Source: Symsagittifera roscoffensis (Eukaryota > Xenacoelomorpha > Acoela > Convolutidae). From it: a DNA stretch of 64,000 nt. Positions 39,540 to 53,309 of the stretch are shown one piece after another. The position numbers and the translations under genes are program-made. The notes beneath the pieces are model-generated. The model did not search any database. It saw nothing but the letters and a program-made list of their open reading frames with translations, and was not told the origin of the DNA. Position 1 is the first letter of the stretch. Each line of letters opens with the position of its first letter. Location of the stretch: NCBI RefSeq assembly GCF_963678635.1, contig NC_087066.1, positions 45,869,225-45,933,224 on the forward strand, given 5' to 3'.

Positions 39540-42500
39540 TGATATTCCACGTTCTACCTAAAAGGATGTAATTTGCTAAAGACAACGTAATAAATAGACT
39601 AAAAAGCATGTCTCACCTCAGCCTGGAACAATTTCTGAGCCTTATTATGTTGCCGCGCATGCGTTATAGAACTTTCTGATCCGCTCGTTTATTGTACCAA
39701 ACTGGCCAAATTGGCTATTTTTATGTTCTTCAGAAAAAAAACTGATCACAAATTACATCTTTTCCAATTTTTGCTCAGGGCATCAAAACTTTTCAGATGG
39801 AATAAAAAAATTGCAGGTTAAAACGTAAAAAAATATCTGGAGAAATTGAAACAATCCCAAGCTCAAATATTTTGTCATTACCTTTGAAAATCTAAGTGTC
39901 TAAGAGATCGTTTTTTGAACGTTTGAGTGTTTTCTCTTCAGAAAAAAATTTGAATGTTCTTTTTGCCTTATGGTCAGTCTTAGTTGAAAGCTAAGCAATT
40001 ATCTCGGGTCTGTTTTCGACTTAATGTCAGTCTTAGTTGAAAGCTAAGCAATTATTTCGGGTCTGTTTTAGAAAAATTTAAGTGGAGAAACCAGCAAATT
40101 TTAAGAACTCGACTTTTAGTGGAAATCCAAACATAATAGAACAAATTATGTCAAGATCATATCAGCAAGAATTTAAAACCCTAGAAGCATTTTGAAATAT
40201 TCTTGTAAGAATTGTATTTCGAGTTGCAGTTCAAAAGAAATCAAAGTCATGTAACTTCCTTATATGTTTCTACAATCTACAAACTATGAAAGATATTTAA
40301 AGTGAACCCATAATTTTATCATTCGAATAAACATCTGAAAAGACTATTTTGGCTCTTTTCCACATTGTTCAATTAAAAAATAATAATTAGCACTAAAAAT
40401 ATTATTATTTTCTTGAGAAACTCATGATTCAAACATTTCGGAACTTTACATTTTCTAGCATCTATGATAGATTTCATAATAGACGAACAAAAAATAACAT
40501 AATAGACTAATTTTCTCATCTCAAAGTACATTTTCCCCTGAAAATCTCATCAGAATTCATTTTTAATTTAGAGTCTTTCATCAAGATTTGTAGTCTAATT
40601 AAAAATCTTACACCAAAATTTTTTCGAGTGATGGATTTTTACAGGAACTCTACTGTTCCTTAAACAATTTTTGACAATGTTACTTAAAATATGAATGCTA
40701 CTAAGACCCGAGAACGCTATTTACTTGTTCTGAAATTTTACTATCAGCATTTTAATTTAGTTTTCGATTTCCATTTTATCTCTTGAAGCTGATTCTATGC
40801 CAAGTTTTGCCATTGGTACTTTTTGAGCACACAAATTAGCAGTAATTAAAAAGCAATCTATTCAACCAATCGGAGGTGCATTATCACGTAATAAATCATT
40901 ATCTGAGTTTGCCATGGCACCCTTCTTCAGGAAACACGTTGTTTAATTTGATAAAAGTGCACTAAAATAATTTTCCTTTTTGCGATAAATTATTACTACA
41001 CTACCAAACTACCATACTTCACATTAAAAAAGATAATTGACCTGCAACACTTTTTGACGAATGTCCTGAGGTTGAAAAATGTCGTTTTTCTCAATGCTCT
41101 GTAAAAAATTATCTGCGATTTGAAGCTATCATGTATGAAGTTATAATGCATACTGCTGACAGCGCAACGCGAATTGCTTATGCTAGGCGAGAAACGAGTT
41201 AGTCCGACATCAAAATTGCTCCAAATTGATATGAGGCGAGCTGTATCGTCATAATATATCTCTTGCGACTCTCGTTTTAACAAACTATATTAGGTTACGT
41301 TAAGTTGGCTGTTGGGGAAAAAACTGAAAATTTCAAAGTTTTTAGCTTATCAATCTGGCTTTTAGTAACCAATCAATTCTGGCAAATAAGCTTCCTCAAC
41401 AATTTTGAACAATTTCTGAGAAGGATTAAATCTCCGCTTACAGGTTAATAGCGCGAAATATATCGCACGTTAATTGTGCCAAATTGTCCAAAATGGCAAT
41501 CTCTAAGCCCCCATAACTTCACCAAAAATGATCGCAGGTGAAATAGTATTTCAAATTTAAGCTCAGCGCAACAGTAGCGTTTGAATGATATGAATAAATT
41601 CCGTCAAAAAAGTCGGAAATTATCTGAAGAAAAAAACCCACTCCGAGTTCCAATATTCCGTTACTTTCGTTACGAAAGTCGAATAAAAAAAACTTAAGCA
41701 ATTTTGGAGCACATGGAATAACTTGCGCAAGCTTCGAATAATTAAATTAGTGGTTTGAATAAATTACTGAAAACAAAACAGACGATTGAACCAATTTTTC
41801 AGCTGGATTCGAGAGGCAAAAAAGAACCAAAAATATGGAACAAAAGAGGAATAATAAACAAGGCAACTATGGGGAAGAAGTATGCAAGAAGTCAACACTT
41901 TCATCATAACAAAGAATGCTTTTGCTTTCACTTGTTATTAGCCGACCCAGTTAATTTAAAAAAATTAAGATCACTGATATTTGAAGATGTGTCTGTTGTT
42001 AATTGCTGCCAGTATTTCTCGATCAGCATTTTCAAAACCAATGGCTGCACCGAAGTATTGGTTAACAGTCGATAAGTTTTTTTTTTGAGAATTTGTTGTG
42101 CAAAAAGCAATTATTTCTCCGTTCTCAGCTTTGACAGTATACTCTCGGAGACTAAAAAAAATAGTATTTCTCTCCTGTAGATTTACTGATTATTCGCGGT
42201 TGAATGAATTTTGATTTATCTCTCGAAGTCTGAAAAAAACTCCAATATTTCGATTAATTTGAACCAATATCGTGTTAAGGACCGTAACATATCCTAATAT
42301 TGAATTCTCTTCTCTAGCCAGCCGTAGTTTTTCCTGTGGAGAGTGCTCATGCATTGATGTTTGTTGGTAATTCGTAGCTGCCTAATTTTGATTTGTGTTT
42401 GTGGGAAAACAATTATAGGAAACTATGGAAATAAACCTTAAAGATTAATAGATTGTCACATCATTATTGTGGCAACGAACTCTTCATAGTTTTGTGTCAA

Positions 42501-42545
42501 GTTCGTGCCGACCAGGCGGCCACCTATTTTCAGGAAGTTTTTGAC
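39540..42545 (+). repeat. Diverged tandem duplication of about 3 kb, unit 1
   Basis: This segment aligns in order with unit 2 (42640-44990) at an offset of about 2.9-3.1 kb. Anchor pairs are AGAACTCGACTTTTAGTGGA at 40104 and 43179, TCTGCGATTTGAAGCTATCA near 41113 and 44002, and GGCAACTA(T/C)GGGGAAGAA near 41863 and 44895. A 56-base piece is duplicated in tandem at 39973-40076. R1 copy f lies inside unit 1 only. No gene seen. Confidence 0.85.
41372..41690 (-). repeat. R1 repeat, copy f
   Basis: Minus-orientation partial copy with the GCGAAATATATCGC and TTGTGCCAAATTG landmarks. Confidence 0.85.
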
Positions 42546-42639
42546 CTAAACACTGGGATTTTTGACAAATAGTTGCAACTTATATTTCAAGAAGTCTTTT
42601 TTAGTCTTTTTCAACATTTAACTTCTAATTTTTTTGGAA

Positions 42640-44990
42640 AATTGATACTCCACATGCTACATAAAATGATGTATTTTGCTTATAACAACGTAATAAATAG
42701 ACTAAAAGGCCTGCCTCAAATAATTATGGAACAATTTTTAAGCCGGATTATGTTGCCCTGCATGCGTTATAGAACTTTTTGATCCGCTCGTTTTTGATAA
42801 CAATTTGGTCAAATTGGCTACTTTTACATTCTTATGATTTCACAAATAATTGATCACAAAGTACATTTTTTTGAATTTGTGCTCAGGGCATCAATACTTT
42901 TCAAAGGGCATAAGAAATTTGCAGGTTAGAACACCAAAACTTGTCTGGAGAAATTCAACAGTCCCGAGCACAATTATTTTGCCACTACCCTTGAAAATCG
43001 AAGTGTCTAAGACATCGTTTTTTAAATACAAGATTAAATTAAAAACGTTTGATTGTTTTCTATTTAAAAAATTTCAGTGTTCATCTGCCTAATTTTCAGT
43101 TTACTTGAAAGCTAAGCAATTTTTTTGGGTCTGTTTTAGACTTCTGAAAGTTTTAACTAGAGAAACCAGCAAAGTTTAAGAACTCGACTTTTAGTGGAAG
43201 TCGAAACATAAAATGAAAAATTATCTCAACATCATATTAGCAAAAATTTAAAACCTTAGAAGGTTTTTGTATTAATTTAAACAGAATTGTGTTTCGAGCT
43301 GCAGTTCAGAAGAAATCAAAGTCTTCTCCTTTCCTTTTATATTTCTACAATCTACAGGCCATGTAAAATTTTTATAGTGAACCTATAATTGAATAATTCG
43401 AACAAGCATCTGAAAAGAATGTTTTGTCTTTTTCCCAATTATTCAATTAAAAAACAATTAACTAGCATGATTTCTAGTATGACAAAATAATTTACTAAAA
43501 ATGATTTCTTTCTTGAGAAACTCATGATTCAAATTTGTGGAAATTTACAGTTTCTGGCATCCATTATAGACTTCATAAAAGACTAACATAAGCTATAAAG
43601 TACTCATATACGAAAATTAGTAACCTGTTCCATACTTTTTTTTCTCATCTCAAATTACATTTTCTCCAGAAAATATCATCAGACTTTGTCTTAAATTAAG
43701 AATCTTGCTTCAAGACTTGTAACCTAATTAAAAATCTTACACCACAATTTTTTCCAAGTAATGGATTTTTACAGGAACTATATTGTTCCTTAAACAGTTT
43801 CTGACAAGGAATATAAATGCATGGAGTAAAATCTTTATTCAGACCGAATTCGGCTTCATGACTTTCTCATTTGCGATAAACTATTACTATACTACCTTAC
43901 TACCATACTTCGCATTAAAAAAGAAAATTGACCAACATTTTTTGACGAATTTTTTAAGGTTGGAAAATGTAATTTTTTATAATGCTCTGTAAAAACTTAT
44001 CTGCGATTTGAAGCTATCATGTATGAATGTATAATGTATGATGCTGAAAGCGTAACACGAATTGCTTATGCTATGTGAGTTATCCCGCCATCGAAACTGT
44101 TCCAAATTTATATGAGAAAAACTATTTGGTCATAACATAGACGACTCTTACGACTCTTGTTTTAACAAATTATGATAAGTTACTTTATTACGGCTGTTGG
44201 GAGGAAAAACTAAAAGGTTCAAATTTTTTGTTTTATCAAAATTTTGTTAATTAAAAAGATTTATAACGATATAAAAGACAAACAGAACAATCAGAATTTT
44301 GCCCTGATATACTTTCAACTTTGCTTGCGGTTCAATTGCTTTTGATTAATTTCATTCTCGGGGGATGGTTTCTCTGAATGTGATTTTCTGTAATACGCGA
44401 AACATTCAATGGAACAGATGAAACTTTGATCACTTGACTAAATTGATATATCAACAGCAACAACTGCCCTCCACTCCACTCCCCTTAATTGACCTACACT
44501 TGAATTTCCCCCAAGCCATGTAACAAAAAAATTTCCCCCTAGCCATGTAACAAAACAAAAGCGCAAAAGAAAAATACCCTAGCCATGTAACAAAAAAATT
44601 TCCCCCTAGCCATGTAACAAAACAAAAGCGCAAAAGAAAAATACTTACAAAAACCGATAGTTGAAACAACTGTTCAGGCTATTTGCATAGAATTTATTAT
44701 TCATAAATTGTATTATCAAACACCGAGAGTATCCAGCCTCTAGCAGTGTTACACCAGCAAAACATGTAGATAAATTTCATAATTCGCAACTTTTTTATCT
44801 GTTTTCTGGTTTCCGGAGAGTGCGCAGCATCCACTGGAGCTGAGAGTCAAACAGGGAGCAATGAATACGAAGCAAAAAGGAAAACTAACAAAGGCAACTA
44901 CGGGGAAGAATTAGGGCGACCTCTTCACAGGTTCGGGTCAGTTTTGCCCCCAACCAGGCGGCTACCTACTTTCAAGTCAAGGTCTAATTG
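42640..44990 (+). repeat. Diverged tandem duplication of about 3 kb, unit 2
   Basis: Partner of 39540-42545. It carries its own 67-base tandem repeat (44514-44644). No gene seen. Confidence 0.85.
44514..44644 (+). repeat. 67-bp tandem repeat, two copies
   Basis: Units start at 44514 and 44581 with AGCCATGTAACAAAAAAATT and are nearly identical. Each also has an internal half-repeat of AGCCATGTAACAAAA. Confidence 0.95.
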
Positions 44991-45579
44991 AAGAGGTGAG
45001 ACACAGGCTAGACCATTTCAAGGTTGAATTTATCTCGTTTGTTGTCTTCTTTACAAATATTAGATCCTTCACATCGAGCTAGATTGATCGAAGAAGCTTC
45101 TTCTTCATTTAAAAACTATGAAAAACTTCCTTCTACATTGACGATTCTTAAATGATGTCTTTAGTAGCTGTGACTGCACATCCCAAAAACAGTAATCAGT
45201 TGAAAACAGTAATCAAAAAACACTGCAGGGGTAAATATTGTTTTTCTTTGTTTCGTGTGTTTTATTGTACAATTAAGCGCTCCTGGACCATTTTGGTGTA
45301 AAAAATAAGAACATTCACTTCTTTTTGCAAAAAAAAAACTATTCGGGATAGGTGAAAAATAAACGACGAAAGATAAGACATCTTCCACGAGTTTTTGCTC
45401 ACTTATTTTCCCCTTTACTAGCTAATAGATTCTCCATTTTCAGCGCTGAAAACTTTTAACTTTTTATACAAAAACCTTGAACTTTTTCATTTTAACAAAG
45501 AAACGTTTTCGCATAATTTAAACATTACAGTTCCATTTAGAAGAAGCTTCAAAGTTGGTTCCGCTTAGTTTGTTTTCAA

Positions 45580-46060
45580 CTTGCTAGTCGTCTCCACCTT
45601 TTCTCGTTTGTTGGACACAGGACACTTTTACATGTACCTTGAAAATTGGTTCAAACCAGTTTTTTTAGCTAACAGCCAGTCGTCTCTAGCACTCAGCGCT
45701 TGTTCGTTAGAACATATTTTCATCGTCAAAGTTAGTTACGTTCCATTCTTTTCCGAGTGCTAGTTGTCTCTAGTACTCCTCGTTTCTTCTTTAGCAAACT
45801 TTTATCTTCAAGTCTGATTCCATCCAGCTTTTTGTAACTGTATAGTCATCTCTAGCTTTTCTTAATTGTTGGACAGAAAAAACGTTCCTCTCAGAAATTT
45901 GGTCACCCAAACTATTTTATTGCCTTGCTAGTAGTCTCTAGCATTTTCTTGTCAGAGCAAACTCTGCTTCTCAATAGTTCTAATTCTTGTTTTTCGACGG
46001 CTCATTCACTTCAAAAATAACCAGTGCTCACTAGTTTTCCTTGTACCCCCTAAGACACTG
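45580..46060 (+). repeat. Decayed satellite-like array, period about 80-90 bp
   Basis: The motif (C/T)TAGT(C/T)GTCTCTAGC recurs, diverged, near 45585, 45677, 45760, 45842 and 45928, each followed by a TTTTCTCG-like block and a TTGTT(A/G)GA block. A weak sixth copy is near 46022. No gene seen. Confidence 0.65.
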
Positions 46061-46722
46061 CCTTTCTAGTTGCTCTTCCCTCAATTAATTTTTGAATTTA
46101 TTTAATACTGAATAAATTGGTATTCTGATCACAGAGTTTTGAAACAACGCATTTTTTCTTCGAAAGAAATCAACGATTGTTTGGAACGTACTACTACTTT
46201 GCGCAATGGATAATGCGAAACATATAGACTATTTGAAAATCACCAGAACTTTTGACTCAATAACGATGCATCATCCAATCGCAGTTTAGTTCTCCCAGCT
46301 GGAAAAGACATCATAGCTTTTGTTACCCCAAAACGCAGATGACAACAAGCTGGTCTACAACTGCAACAACAAGAGCGGAAATTTCTAGTAATGAGCGGAA
46401 TTACTCTTTATTGCACCAAATTCCACCAAATTGCACGTCGTTTCAAAATGAAACCCGTCTTTCGATGAAAATTCATCAATAACTCTCCACTTGCAAATCA
46501 ATCATCTTCATATCTTCCTTTCTTGGTGCAGAGGCTTAACAACAATTCAGATGGCCTGAAACAAAAACAATTTCTCAAGAGCGTTCACTGCGCTTCCACA
46601 AAACAATGAAGGTTAGTACAATTCAGGTTTGAACAAGAACCCATACTCGGCCCTTATCAACCACCACATTTAATTGATATTGTCATCGACGGACCACAGC
46701 TGATGAACTGAACATCAAACTA

Positions 46723-47453
46723 CAGTGCTGATTTAAATTATCCGGACAAAACGAACAAAACTTGAATTTTCAAACACGTTTTTCTCAAATATGGTTAAGA
46801 TTAGACAAAAAAGAAAGAGAACAAAAGTTGCTTAGAATTTCACCAGAATTAATATGGTGCCATTTTTTCTCCGAAATTCTTAACAAAAATTTTACCCCAA
46901 AAATGGGTCAATTTGGCTTTTTTCAATTAATCAAGAATTACGCTGAAACTACTTTGTTAATTGATACAAAAATTATATCACAGGAAGCCTCTTACGCAGT
47001 TCAACAAAGTTTAACAAGGGTTAAATCTCCAAAAATTTGCGCTAATTGTTTAAAATTTATTTTTTAACAGAGATTCTGGGTTTTATATAGTAAAAATCAC
47101 ATTTATTGACTATCAAGTGAAAATTTTTTCTCTTATACTGGTTTTTGGAGATTCAACCCTTGTTGATCTTGTTGAGCTGCGTAAGAGGCTTCATGTGATA
47201 TAATTTTTGTATCAATTAACAAAGTAGTTTCAGCGTAATTCTTGATTAATTGAAAAAAGCCAAATTGACCCATTTTTGGGGTAAAATTTTTGTTAAGAAT
47301 TTCGGAGAAAAAATGGCACCATATTAATTCTGGTGAAATTCTAAGCAACTTTTGTTCTCTTAACTTTTTGTCTAATCTTAACCATATTTGAGAAAAACGC
47401 GTTTGAAAATTCAAGTTATGTTCGTTTTGTCCGGTTAATTTAAATCAGCACTG
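46723..47453. mobile_element. Palindromic Tc1/mariner-like MITE with ~310-bp arms
   Basis: The element begins CAGTGCTGATTTAAATTA and ends with its complement, flanked on both sides by TA (46721-46722 and 47454-47455), as for Tc1/mariner insertions. The arms (about 46723-47035 and 47141-47453) are near-perfect inverted copies around a ~105-base centre. Both arms read as an open frame outward-in, but this follows from the duplication. A one-arm relative lies at 51595-51884. A transcript would form a long double-stranded hairpin. Confidence 0.9.
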
Positions 47454-50440
47454 TAGTTTAACCACCCAAGTTCACTAGCTCGTCATATAAACAAGAAACA
47501 AGAAAGCTCGTCATCTGCTTATAGCTTGAAAAACTTCAATACAGGTCCGTTTAGGTTCAAACTCAACTTGAAACTCAAGCCATTACGACCAGGCTACAGC
47601 AGAACTCACCCGCAGGTTTGGTTATCCAAACTCTTTTATAGCTGCTTATATAAAATCACTCAAAACTTCGAGTGTCCACATCTACGCGACTTTTTGTCTT
47701 CAGCAAGATTTTCGACCTTCCTCCGCAAGCTCAATTACAGTCTTCAAATAATGATAACAATTAAAATCTGGGATCAAAAAACTTCACCAGAATCAGGAAG
47801 TTTATTTTCCTTTTAATGTTCTGATGAAATGGGGGTATATGATATGCGTACTAGGAGGGATAATGGAAAAGGCATTGTGTGATGGAAAAAGCTAGTTTAG
47901 TTGATTTTCTGAACTGACTGAAACAATCTTCGGAAGCCTGCAAAAACTTTTCTATTTACCCTCACAATTATTGACACGACAACAAAGAAATGTCTTTCCT
48001 AAAACAGATCAAACTAAAAGTGACCCATTTCATGGCAATTCTGCTGATCGAAGGCCTTTTATGCCGGTGAAATCTAACCGCCGACAAATAAATGTAGACT
48101 TTAATCTTTAATTGGGATATAATCCAGAAGAAGAAAACGTTTTTCTCCGGATAAGCATTTGGACAACGTTTAAACACTCACGACTGTGTTTCAGGTGTCT
48201 GTTTAGCCTCAAGTTGAACGACTGCAAGATAGAAAAACGATGCCTTCAAGATAACTGTGGTCAGGAATATCCTTCAACTTTGCATAGATGAAAGTCTCAA
48301 TTTTTCCTTTCAACAAATACTGATGCTAGCGTGAATCAGGATTTCGCGAGAGTTGGAAATCGGATACAAATTATGGTGGTATCCCTGATTAACGGCAAAA
48401 TTTTTTCAGTATTATTCAGCTACTCTTATATTTGCAAAGCTTCATCGAAAACAACCAAAATAAAACGCCAAAGCAATCAGCCGGCCTGAAGGTTCTTGAA
48501 ACATCAGCTCAGCTGTGTTTTCTATTGAACTGATAGAACATGGCGATATTTAGGCTTAAAGAACATGCCAAAATCTCAGAAAAAATTAATCAGGCTGAAC
48601 ATGCGACGAATGGTTCAGATGTTGATAATCTTTAGCTTCTGTCTCCGGGTTTTCATCTGCGTTTTGAACCTCTATGATTTGAAGCCTCATCTAATGAAGC
48701 ATAGTTTGTCAACTTCAAATTACACTCATCAAATTCTTGCTTTTTTGATACTGGTTTAAACTATTTACAGTAACAACAATTGCACTAACTCCACGAAACG
48801 CAATATTTTTGATATTCGGCATTTTCTTTTTGTCTTTGAAATTTCAAAAAGAACTTTTTTCGAGACACTTACACATTTGTAGGAAGGAAAAAACTAAGAA
48901 TTTTTCGACGTTCTTTAACAATTCTTGCCGTTCATAGAGAAAACTAAATTGAAGACAAGAAAGTGTCTTCAAAACTTTCAGCTCTCCGGTGCTTTAAAAA
49001 AACCCATCATTTCCAACCCAAAAAAATATCTGTGCCACATTTGGTCGAAAAAACTATTGTGATTGCCATGCACAAATTATGTGAAACTATTTGCATTTAC
49101 CTTCAACAGAACTTTTTCCTGATTAGTCTGGGCCATGCCTTGAAGAAAATGCGCAATTATTGTTTCTTTTGCCAGTAATTCCAAAAAAAAAACGTCCAAG
49201 AGTTTTCCTCCAACTTCCTTTGATGATCCAAACGAGACTCATTATCTGGACCAAAAAGGTCGCATTAACTACATTAGATTTTTTGCATTGCTGAAATTCA
49301 TCAACAACCAAGCATTATATTTGCTTGTTTACTGGCTTTACTCAATTTGCGATGCGTTTGGAAACGACAGAAAGCTCGACAAAAGGCAGATGCGTGACAG
49401 CTATCCTCACCACGCCAAGGCTCACCACAATGTATAATTGTGAGCCTTGAGACATATTTGACCGAAGCCAACAAGCAGCTGCCTTCAGAGCCCCTGTCGT
49501 TCGGGTAAGTTACGAACAGGATTTAAACTTTAATTAGACAAAGAACCCTATATCTGCTCCTGGCTTTGCAGATGTTTTGAAGATACTCATAAGATGCTTA
49601 AACAAGTTTTCCTTCTGAATCATGGATTTTCATGCCACTCTCGAAATCTCAGAGAAGAAAGCAGAAAGTGAAGATCTTTTAATTCAACAATCCTTAACAA
49701 ATGTCAACAGCGATCTTGCGAACAGCCTTCCGTTGATGACAAACAAATTTATTTTTGGGAGTCCAATTATCCAAAAATCCCGCGCGGCTTTCAGTGCCCA
49801 AGCGACTAAAAAATTAACCTCGAAGTCTCGAAATTTGGCGAAGGAGAGGATCGGTTGCTTTTGGCGTCTTCTACTAAAACATAATGTTCCACCCCTACTT
49901 CGACAAACGAAAAAAAGTGCAACCAGAAGACTTCATCAAAACTGAATACCTCCTAAGGATGCTGGAGACCTCGCTTGATATGGCCTACTCACTTGGTATT
50001 TGACCACTTGGACAAAAAAAGATACTTTCACGGAGCCTAATGGCGGAGCGCGTTGGTGCGTAAGGAAAATAGCGCTAGATGAAAAAAACTAGACATGCCA
50101 AAAAACTAGCATAGTAACGCCTAAGGAAAACATTCAGGGCTCCGCGAGGATGTTGACGACCTTAAGATCTCTCGAGCCAGCAGCTACTTTTCATTTGTAA
50201 TTAGGCTCATGCTTTGACTTCTGAAGATTACCTTAAGCTGCCTAATTTTGATGTCAGAATTGGAAAAACCGCATATGAGAAACAAAAGAAAAAAAAACTT
50301 AAAATGTAATGATTCATCACATCGTAATATTTTCCCATCAAACTAGCGTTAACACAAAACTTAAACCCTTTTCATTAACAAAACTATAAATAAATTTCCA
50401 AACCATTCAACTAAGTTAGAGTCGTCGTGAATTCATCCAA
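47454..50440. other. Intergenic DNA, no convincing gene
   Basis: Several frames of 60-107 codons occur, but none has recognisable domains or exon-like context. The longest, on the plus strand at 49622-49945, begins MDFHATLEISEKKAESED and ends in a basic tail. It could be a small gene, but nothing beyond the open frame supports it. A 9-bp-stem hairpin (AAGGCTCAC/GTGAGCCTT) is at about 49418-49450. Confidence 0.45.
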
Positions 50441-50518
50441 AAAACCAAAATGAACGAAAGAAGAATGAATCAAAACAAATGAATCAAAACAAGAACGATT
50501 TCATTTCCTACAAGTAGG

Positions 50519-50690
50519 AAAGAGAAACGAACAAACACATACACAAAAACGAAAAACAACATAATTTCAGTTGAAATAGAGCAAAAACGAAAATTGAAAT
50601 AGAGCAAATAGGAAAAAAGAGAAACGAACAAACACATACACAATAACTAAAAACAACATAAGTTCAGTTGAAATAGAGCAAAAAGCTCTT
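50519..50690 (+). repeat. 97-bp tandem repeat, just under two copies
   Basis: AGAGAAACGAACAAACACAT starts at 50521 and 50618. Both are followed by AACAACATAA(T/G)TTCAGTTG. Confidence 0.92.
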
Positions 50691-50889
50691 TTTCTTAAAA
50701 ATTTGCATCCAAGTCGTTTCTACCTACCGCATCCACCGCAAGTCGTTTCTACCGCATCCAGGCATGTTTATGTTATTTTGATAAACGCCTTATTGCATCA
50801 ATTTTTTTAAATTTTGCCAAAAGTTATTAGCTTGGTACTTTCACTATGCCAATTGAATAAAACGTTTAAGCTCGCTTCTTATGCATTGG

Positions 50890-51150
50890 AATTGCGAGGC
50901 GTCCAACCTTTGGCAACTCTAAAATTGAGTAAATCAAGGTTATGAGTAAATCAACCCGTTTCACAGAAAAAATTAATTGCACAATTTTTTTCGGCTTATG
51001 GAAAAACGTTAGTCATATCATTCCTATATCAGTAATCATAGACATTTCATGCAACTTTTTGTACTAATGCAATCTTTGAATTGCATCAAATTGGTATGAT
51101 TAGCAATTTCTAATATATAAAAATTGTATGAGTAGCGTTTTTGATCAACC
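50890..51150. repeat. R2-like repeat, diverged copy 3
   Basis: Has GCGTCCAACCTTTGG (also at about 18558) and the R2-like right end GTATGAGTAGCGTTTTTGAT. More diverged than copies 1 and 2. Confidence 0.55.
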
Positions 51151-51594
51151 AGTGTCGTTTACCAAAAATCAAAAGCAAAATCCGAACAGTCGACTTTAGC
51201 AACTATAACAGATAATTTTATTCAACTAATGTTAGTCCTATTAATGCTTGAAAATGTTTTGTTATACTTATCTTGATTTTCAGACAACTTGAATTGATGA
51301 GTATGATAAGAATTTGAAATGGAACTAATCACCCCACCTGCAAAAATGGTATCCTCAACGGTAGATTAAAACTGGTCTCATTTCAAAAACAAAAAAAAAA
51401 TCAATCGAATTTGATTGCAAAATCAATTTAGTCCTAATTCATTTCAAAATTGGAGAAACTCTCATGAATTAAGACTATAAGGATTCAAATCTATCTTTTT
51501 TTCTTTATCTATTTTTTGAGAAACTCCAAATTGATTGCTATTAATTCAACACGATTTTTTCCCTTAGTTTTTAACAAATTTGGAAATGTAATCT

Positions 51595-51884
51595 TTCTAG
51601 AAATTTGTTGGGCTGTGTAAAAGGCTTCTTGTAAAATGAATTTCTCATCTATTTACAAAATAGTTCCAGCGTAATTCTTGATTAATTAAAAAAAGCCAAA
51701 TTCACCTATTTATAGGCTAAAAATTTGGTTGATAATTTCGGAGAAAAAATTGCTTTCTATTAATTCTGATGAAATTATGATTTTGTTCTCTTCACCTTTT
51801 GTCTAATCGTAACCCAAATGGAGAAATACGCGTTAGAAATTTCGAAACTTGTTCGTTTTGTCCGGTTAATTTAAATCAGCACTG
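51595..51884 (-). mobile_element. One-arm remnant of the Tc1/mariner-like MITE
   Basis: Matches the right arm of the element at 46723-47453 and ends TTAAATCAGCACTG followed by TA. The left arm is lost. Confidence 0.85.
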
Positions 51885-51889
51885 TAGAA

Positions 51890-53300
51890 GCCAGATGTAT
51901 GCAACTTGATTGGATTTTCAATTAATCGGAGCTTTTATTTGAATGAAATTTTTGTGGAGATTTTTTTTCTATGCACACTAAATGCCGACCAAACTGTCAT
52001 GTTTTTTTGTAAATCCCGTGGAAATAAACATGATCTACTCATATTAATTATCACTTTTTGTTAACGCAAATATTTCTTCGCAAACGTCTAGAAAATTGTA
52101 TGAAACTGAAACGAATAGCTTTTTCTTCATATTATGAAAATATATGACAGTGATTTTCTACATGCTACTAAATTGCATGACTAGCAATTGCTTTTATTGT
52201 AAAAAAATCTGTATTTAAAATATTAGCTAATCACAACTCCCAAAACATACCGGCCTCTCAACAGAGAAAATAATCCGAAAAATTTATAGGCGGGATGCTC
52301 TATTCTGTTTTTTTTCTCAAAAACACTCTTCATATCTGAAACCCACCCAGTTCGTATACTTCTCTTCAGGATTCAAAACATGAGTGTTATTTGCCTCTCA
52401 CAAAAAAAAGTTACCTTCTTCAAAAAAATTCTTCATGTAAATTTCCAATTGGAATTTTTTTAGAGATAAGTGTTTTTTTTGAATTCAAGTGTTGACCTCA
52501 AAAATTTTTCGACTCCAATAATTTTAATTATCCTCATAGGTTTGATTTTTTCTTTTGCGAGGAAATCAAAATATATATAAAAAATAGTTACACAGATCTT
52601 AGAGTACAATTTTTTTCAAAATTTTGGTCGCAGAAGCAACCGTACAAACCATCACTTGACCTCTGCCATAATTAATTTTCCTCGCCGATTGTTTGTTGAC
52701 GTTTGCTTCTCACCAAAAAAAATGTGTTAATTTTGAACAAAATAATTTCATACAATTCCCATAGAACTCGGGCTGTAGCTGCCATTATTTAACCTAATAT
52801 AAACTTTATTGCCTTATTTTAACAACTTTTGTCTTTTGACGAAACAATTGAAGTTTATCTGAAAAAGTTAGTCACAAAATTTCTTAAGTATGAAAACAGT
52901 GTGACTAAGATGTTTCCATAGGCTCCACTTTTGATATTAGACACTCAAGAGACATAAAGATTAGAAAAAAGTTTGAAAGTCATTAAACGAGCCAAACTTT
53001 TATCACATTCTTGTCGTTTTCACTGCAATAATTGAAATTTCACAGTTGTAACTTCTACATATTTTAGATGAAACTGCTTATGAGACAAACCATTTAAAAA
53101 ACTCTAATACATTGGGAAATCTATGTTTCTTTACCGTTTACAAGGATTTTTTGACACTAAGAGCAATTCTCTAATGCCCTAAAACTAAATGGACAAACAG
53201 CGCTTTGAAACAAAATGTAATACGGTCTTTTAAAGATTTTGTCTAAAAAAAAGTTTCGTCTAAAACGTGTCAAGGTTCAACCGAACAAAGTTTCTCCGTC
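51890..53300. other. Intergenic AT-rich DNA, no gene seen
   Basis: Only short frames. Scattered CATACAATT-type R2 scraps lie near 52100-52180 and 52750-52920. Confidence 0.5.
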
Positions 53301-53309
53301 ATTCACAGT

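Noticed and set aside
46762-47414. Two nearly identical ~95-codon ORFs on opposite strands, which look like a conserved protein
   Set aside because: They are the two arms of one palindromic MITE, so their similarity reflects inverted-repeat duplication, not protein-level selection.
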